The notes beneath the pieces are model-generated. The model had not been told where the DNA came from. It ran no database searches and saw nothing but the letters and a program-made list of their open reading frames with translations. Both the position numbers and the translations under genes were made by a program. Of a stretch of DNA of 56,187 nt, positions 52,504-56,187 are shown piece by piece. Source of the DNA: Legionella sp. Lineage in GTDB: Bacteria > Pseudomonadota > Gammaproteobacteria > Legionellales > Legionellaceae. Position 1 is the first letter of the stretch. Each line of letters begins with the position of its first letter. The stretch spans positions 1-56,187 of the forward strand of contig JAFKHV010000023.1 in the NCBI GenBank assembly GCA_017306715.1, given 5' to 3'.

Positions 52504-54144
52504 ATGTATCAAAAAATTGAACCGAAAAACACCGGCACCCTGTTTATCGTGCTTTCTGGCCTCCCTTGTACAGGGAAAAGCTCTTGGGCATCCTCCTTCA
52601 AAAGCGAGGCAATACGTTATCATATCCCGGTAACCATTCTAAGCTCAGACGATTTGGCATTTAAGCTCTGTCAGGAACTAAATCACCATTTATTACCCAA
52701 TGAACGCGCATACCAATACCAAGACATGTTCACCACAAAGCGGGACTTATTGGAGCAGCATTTTGCTGAACAAATCAGACGCACGCAGGATATACCCGGA
52801 ATCGTTATTCTAGATAGAACTTACTTAAGTACAACCGCGCGTAAACTGGCGTTAGACCTTCTGCTACCTCAGGAGGTCCACCTCCTTCAATTCAGTATTC
52901 ATGATGACTTTTTATGGCAACAGAATTTAGAGCAACGTAATAAAGAACAACAAGAAAAGATTATCTCTAAACAAGTTATTTTAAATTTGCAAGCAAATGC
53001 AACTGCCGCCCAAGTAGAAGAAGGTTTTAGAAGCATCATTAAGTGCACAATACCGGGTGAAGAAAATTGGCAGGCAAAATTTACTGAGACCCAAAATAGT
53101 CTCATTCGTCATTATTTACTCCATTATCGAGAGACCCTGGATGAGCTCCATTGTCATCTAAATGGCAGCGTGAGCATGTCTTTCTTACAAGAAAGAGCGA
53201 AAGTTAATCATTGTGAGGAACATTATATTGCATTGGAAGAGTTAAAAAAAGAATACGGTGAGGCCACAATAAAGCAGCCAGCCCAAGGTTATGAGCAAAG
53301 TGTTATCAATAAAATTTGGCAGCAATTCTCGCTTGTACATAAAATCATTCAAACACCTACTGATATTACTTTAGGCACTCTGGATGTTATTAAAAGAACT
53401 GAAGCATCCTATATTGAAATTCGCACAACACCTAAAAAATTGGCGAAACATACACTCGAAGACTATGTTGAGGCTTTCGCTCAAGGAATTCAGGAGGCGC
53501 GTTCGTTATACCTTGACAAACAAGCCATGGGACTCATCAGTCTGGATAGGACAATACATAACCACGATGATGTCGATCATTTCATACAATTAGCCATGCA
53601 AACTCCAGAAATAATTGGCATCGATATTTGCGGTAACCCTGAGGCTTTACGAACGCTCACGGGGATACATTTATTTCGAACTATTTTTGATGTCCTTAAT
53701 AACGGTTTGTGTCTGGCAATCCATATGGGTGAGACTAACTCCAAGGCAGAGCAGGATGACTGTGAGATTATTTTAAACGCGCTGGAAATCTGGTCCTCTC
53801 AACAAAAACAATCAAAGGGCAATCCCTTACATGGTCGTGTTCGTTTAGGGCATTGTATTTATTTGACCCCAGAGCACCAAAAAAAGATTCAAAAATTACA
53901 GTTACCAATTGAAGTTTGTCCCTCCTGCCACCTTCAATTAAATTGGCACTTACAGGATAAGCCTCATCCTGTAACAGAAATTTACCATAACTTTAACGAT
54001 CCAGTCGTTGTCGGTACTGATGATGAATTAATCTTCGGGGCATCGCTTATGCACGAATCCATGAGAATGTACGGTTTTTTTAACCATAATAATCAATCCG
54101 AAACGAACTGTAATACTAAGAGTAAATTTCGTTTTCTTAATTAA
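52504..54144 (+). CDS. P-loop kinase fused to adenosine/N6-methyl-AMP deaminase-like domain
   Basis: A 546-residue two-domain protein. Residues 1-200: P-loop kinase with Walker A GLPCTGKSS (19-27), an SSDDL strand, and IVILDRTYLS, like small nucleoside/RNA/KTI12-type kinases. Residues 210-546: adenosine-deaminase fold with metal HXH (H216, H218, in HCHLNGSV), HMGET (Glu), RLGHCIYL and GTDDELIFG (Asp); the HLNG variant is that of ADAL/MAPDA, which deaminate N6-methyl-AMP. Metal and proton-relay residues are present; SN of the CPxSN block is changed to CH. I chose the ATG at 52504 with AAGGAA; an upstream TTG (52471) or ATG (52483) is possible. Confidence 0.85.
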   Translation: MYQKIEPKNTGTLFIVLSGLPCTGKSSWASSFKSEAIRYHIPVTILSSDDLAFKLCQELNHHLLPNERAYQYQDMFTTKRDLLEQHFAEQIRRTQDIPGIVILDRTYLSTTARKLALDLLLPQEVHLLQFSIHDDFLWQQNLEQRNKEQQEKIISKQVILNLQANATAAQVEEGFRSIIKCTIPGEENWQAKFTETQNSLIRHYLLHYRETLDELHCHLNGSVSMSFLQERAKVNHCEEHYIALEELKKEYGEATIKQPAQGYEQSVINKIWQQFSLVHKIIQTPTDITLGTLDVIKRTEASYIEIRTTPKKLAKHTLEDYVEAFAQGIQEARSLYLDKQAMGLISLDRTIHNHDDVDHFIQLAMQTPEIIGIDICGNPEALRTLTGIHLFRTIFDVLNNGLCLAIHMGETNSKAEQDDCEIILNALEIWSSQQKQSKGNPLHGRVRLGHCIYLTPEHQKKIQKLQLPIEVCPSCHLQLNWHLQDKPHPVTEIYHNFNDPVVVGTDDELIFGASLMHESMRMYGFFNHNNQSETNCNTKSKFRFLN

Positions 54145-54436
54145 ATTTCGAACCATAATCTGATTCATAGTGAAGCAAATAATGGATTATTTTGTTGCAA
54201 ATAAAATGACACGCCTCTAAACGAGCGGGGCTTGAGCGAGATAACAAAACAAAAGGATGACTACAATTGATTATCCTAGTAGTAAGCCCTCTAATTTTTT
54301 GATTAAATAGTTCACTAGAGGAGTTCTTAGCGTGTTTGCAAAATAAAACACCACTTCACTATCAAAACTTTTAGTGATTGTAATCAGGTAAATAAATGAA
54401 TACACTAGCTTTTTTTCAAGTTATAAAGGACTATAA

Positions 54437-55321
54437 ATGTTTTCCAACTTATCAAAGACATTGTTATCACTCTCGCTTTTCGGAGCTTCCGCTTTCGCAG
54501 GTACTATGGGCACAACATATAATTCCCAAGGTTTTTTTGTTGGCGTAGGTGGAAATTATAACTCTCTTAGAATTCAGCAAAACTCATGGGGTTTAGGAAT
54601 TTCGAGTTTATACATCGACGGCGTATATAATTCGACAGGGATTGCCCAAGGTAATGCGGCACCATTTAAAAATTGGAGCCAAAATTTAGCTCCAGAAGTT
54701 CAAGCTGGATATTTAAGAAACTATAATGAGACTGTCTACTACGGGATTAAGTTCACTTATCAATACCTTGGCGCTGTAGCCACTAATCGTGATCTATACT
54801 TGCCACAAATTGGTGTACTTACGAGCTCAACAGGTACACAGAGTCCCATGTTTGGCTATGCAATTGCTGATTCGGTTGAAGCAACACTAAACCACGATAT
54901 GAATTTATTCCTTTTAGTTGGTAAAGAATACGGCAATAAAAGTATATACTTAGGGGCTGGCCCTTCACTCATCAGTCTACAATCACAAAACTATAACTCT
55001 ATAGGTTATGCCATCGTGAATGGAGAAACACTTAATGTAACTGGCTTGGTAAACTATGGTTCTCCTACAATGTGGGCCTGGGGTGGCGGCGCACAAATTG
55101 GCATGAACTACTATATTACTCCTTCATGGTTTATCGATGCATCTTATACGTTCACAGCATTTGAAGGTCGGGTAAGTCGACATGAACAATCCTTTGCTAA
55201 TATATCGACAATGAGTGGAGATACTCTACTAACCACTGGAATATTGGCGACAAAAGATAGTTTCAAAACTACTTTACTACAATCTATAAACATCTCCATC
55301 AATAGAATGTTTGATTTTTAA
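54437..55321 (+). CDS. Legionella-type outer membrane beta-barrel protein
   Basis: A 294-residue protein with signal peptide (MFSNLSKTLLSLSLFGASAF, cut after AFA). The mature part alternates polar and aromatic residues and ends in Phe (INRMFDF), the C-terminal signature recognised by BAM. Gly/Tyr/Ser-rich strands such as GFFVGVGGNY and WAWGGGAQIGMNYYI resemble surface proteins abundant in Legionella. AAAGGAC is upstream. It is monocistronic, followed by an inverted repeat at 55343-55401. Confidence 0.85.
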   Translation: MFSNLSKTLLSLSLFGASAFAGTMGTTYNSQGFFVGVGGNYNSLRIQQNSWGLGISSLYIDGVYNSTGIAQGNAAPFKNWSQNLAPEVQAGYLRNYNETVYYGIKFTYQYLGAVATNRDLYLPQIGVLTSSTGTQSPMFGYAIADSVEATLNHDMNLFLLVGKEYGNKSIYLGAGPSLISLQSQNYNSIGYAIVNGETLNVTGLVNYGSPTMWAWGGGAQIGMNYYITPSWFIDASYTFTAFEGRVSRHEQSFANISTMSGDTLLTTGILATKDSFKTTLLQSINISINRMFDF

Positions 55322-55342
55322 GCTTCAGAGGTAAATGCAATC

Positions 55343-55401
55343 CAGACCTCATTTAAATGGCGCTGTGCAGTTGCACCGTCTTGGTAGATTAATGAGGTCT
55401 G
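55343..55401 (+). repeat. 11-bp perfect inverted repeat with 37-nt loop
   Basis: The arms CAGACCTCATT (55343-55353) and AATGAGGTCTG (55391-55401) are perfect complements, 22 nt after the stop of the outer membrane protein and followed by TTT. This could be its terminator with a branched loop, or a structured RNA. Confidence 0.6.
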
Positions 55402-55930
55402 TTTAGAAGCAGTTAAAAAATAATAAATTACACTGTTGTTGATGATTAACTGCAATGAAAATTGGCTTAATTCCATTACCATTTTGAATGCAAACGAGTA
55501 ATCGACTTCGTTTTATGAAGTCATCAATTACTAGAAAGAACAAAGCAATTTTCTCTAATGATTGTATGGCATTACATCAGTAGCAGTAAGATCCTTGCTA
55601 GGATTCATTCTTTAACCAATATAAAGCTCAGAGAGACAAAACTCAATCTACACGCATTAATAAATCATCACTTTATTGCTTGCATCTTCTATCTATAAAA
55701 CCTCATACTACATGAGGGCTACAAACGTAAAAAAAATGAGCGAGCTAATACTGCTATCAAAGGAATTCCTTCAAAGCAAAAATTGGCACATATTGTTTGA
55801 CTCTAGTTTTAGCATTAATTAAAAAATAGAGGATTAGCGTAGAAAGCAACTTCTATAAAGAAATTGGAACACGATGTTAATATTTTCATTGCACTTTAGC
55901 CTGAAACTATGAGACTGGACAAAGATCATC

Positions 55931-56005
55931 ATTATCTAACATGGGCATACTATACAAGGTAGCATCTTGTTCTCCATTTTGGAGATTACGCATTGTTTAG
56001 ATAAT
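55931..56005. repeat. Nested hairpins
   Basis: The outer arms ATTATCTAA (55931-55939) and TTAGATAAT (55997-56005) enclose the inner arms TCTCC (55971-55975) and GGAGA (55981-55985). Possible structured RNA or DNA site. Confidence 0.45.
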
Positions 56006-56065
56006 CTGGAGTGGATTAATCAAATATAAATAAAAGCAGGAGCTTAAATTAATTATTATTATCTC

Positions 56066-56091
56066 AAAAAAAAGCTCGCATTAAGCGAGCT
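56066..56091 (-). terminator. Rho-independent terminator of the rplQ operon
   Basis: The arms AGCTCGC (56073-56079) and GCGAGCT (56085-56091) have a 5-nt loop, and on the minus strand a run of eight T follows. It closes the ribosomal protein operon that enters from the right. Confidence 0.92.
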
Positions 56092-56097
56092 ATTTTA

Positions 56098-56187
56098 TTA
56101 TTCAGAAGCCTCTGGTCTATCTACTAGCTCAACGATAGCCATAGGTGCATTATCCCCATCACGGTAACCACATTTTATAATTCTAAT
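56098..56187 (-). CDS. rplQ: 50S ribosomal protein L17 (partial, C-terminal 29 residues)
   Basis: The minus strand from 56187 to the stop at 56098 reads IRIIKCGYRDGDNAPMAIVE and ends LVDRPEASE, matching the conserved C-terminus of bacterial L17. The N-terminus lies beyond the right edge. rplQ is normally the last gene of the alpha ribosomal operon, in agreement with the terminator just downstream. Confidence 0.95.
   Translation of the reverse strand: MRIIKCGYRDGDNAPMAIVELVDRPEASE

Larger units (their letters stand above)
55322..56065. other. Gene-free 744-base region with several inverted repeats
   Basis: I find no convincing frame with a ribosome site here. Besides the pairs at 55343-55401 and 55931-56005, there is CCTCAT/ATGAGG (55701-55706 and 55712-55717), which on the minus strand is followed by TTTT, and an imperfect GACTTC/GAAGTC pair near 55500-55530. 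Such density of hairpins is more than the other gaps show. It could hold one or two small RNAs. Confidence 0.5.

Noticed and set aside
54257..54310. 17-codon frame before the outer membrane protein gene
   Set aside because: Too short, no signal or known motif; a ribosome site alone is not enough.

Overview
The window looks like chromosome of an AT-rich gammaproteobacterium, most likely Legionella or a close relative. The housekeeping genes are gammaproteobacterial (fur, bamE, ratA-rnfH, lptM-dapF, uvrA, rplQ). They are mixed with very large all-helical proteins of the kind Legionella exports, a Legionella-type beta-barrel outer membrane protein, and a gene block matching the very-long-chain acyl pathway of lipid A. 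The genus is an inference from gene content. There is no rRNA, tRNA, CRISPR array, insertion sequence or phage region that I can see.

Layout, left to right. 1-4154 (minus): the end of an HtpX-like membrane protease, lemA, a terminator and uvrA. 4499-11051 (plus): a small secreted protein, a DUF4442 hot-dog protein, and a giant helical protein (about 1850 residues) with three 92-residue tandem repeats. 11098-16861 (minus): a complete RND efflux set (pump, adaptor, outer membrane lipoprotein). 17194-21898 (plus): a compact four-gene run of MqnA-like protein, radical SAM enzyme with unusual cysteine spacing, amidohydrolase and DAHP synthase. 21943-27588 (minus): a methyltransferase, a small secreted protein, and an EmrAB-type pump with its own outer membrane lipoprotein. 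27850-33859 (plus): an entericidin-like mini-lipoprotein and a second RND set. 33880-39083: an MBL hydrolase, fur, bamE, rnfH-ratA-esterase, an Ala/Thr-rich secreted protein, lptM and dapF. 39149-45318: a helical effector-like protein, a GNAT enzyme and a 1122-residue STAND/NB-ARC NTPase. 45486-51088 (minus): a six-gene fatty-acyl cluster. 51233-55321 (plus): an MFS transporter, a kinase-adenosine deaminase fusion and an outer membrane protein. 55322-56065 is gene-free with several inverted repeats, and the window ends in the tail of rplQ.

Two blocks stand out as pathways. The chorismate-linked operon (17194-21898) mirrors the first three steps of the futalosine route (MqnA, radical SAM, deaminase) and carries its own shikimate-entry enzyme. 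It lacks mqnB, mqnC and mqnD, has lost a conserved MqnA Asn, and its radical SAM protein reads CX8CX2C instead of CX3CX2C. I think it makes something other than menaquinone, and it is my best candidate for an undescribed system. The fatty-acyl block (FabL-type enoyl reductase, long ACP, double hot-dog dehydratase, active ketosynthase, Cys-less ketosynthase partner, LpxL/LpxXL-type acyltransferase) has the architecture of a dedicated very-long-chain acyl machine that loads lipid A. A kinase fused to an N6-methyl-AMP-deaminase-like domain and the STAND protein are further unusual single genes.
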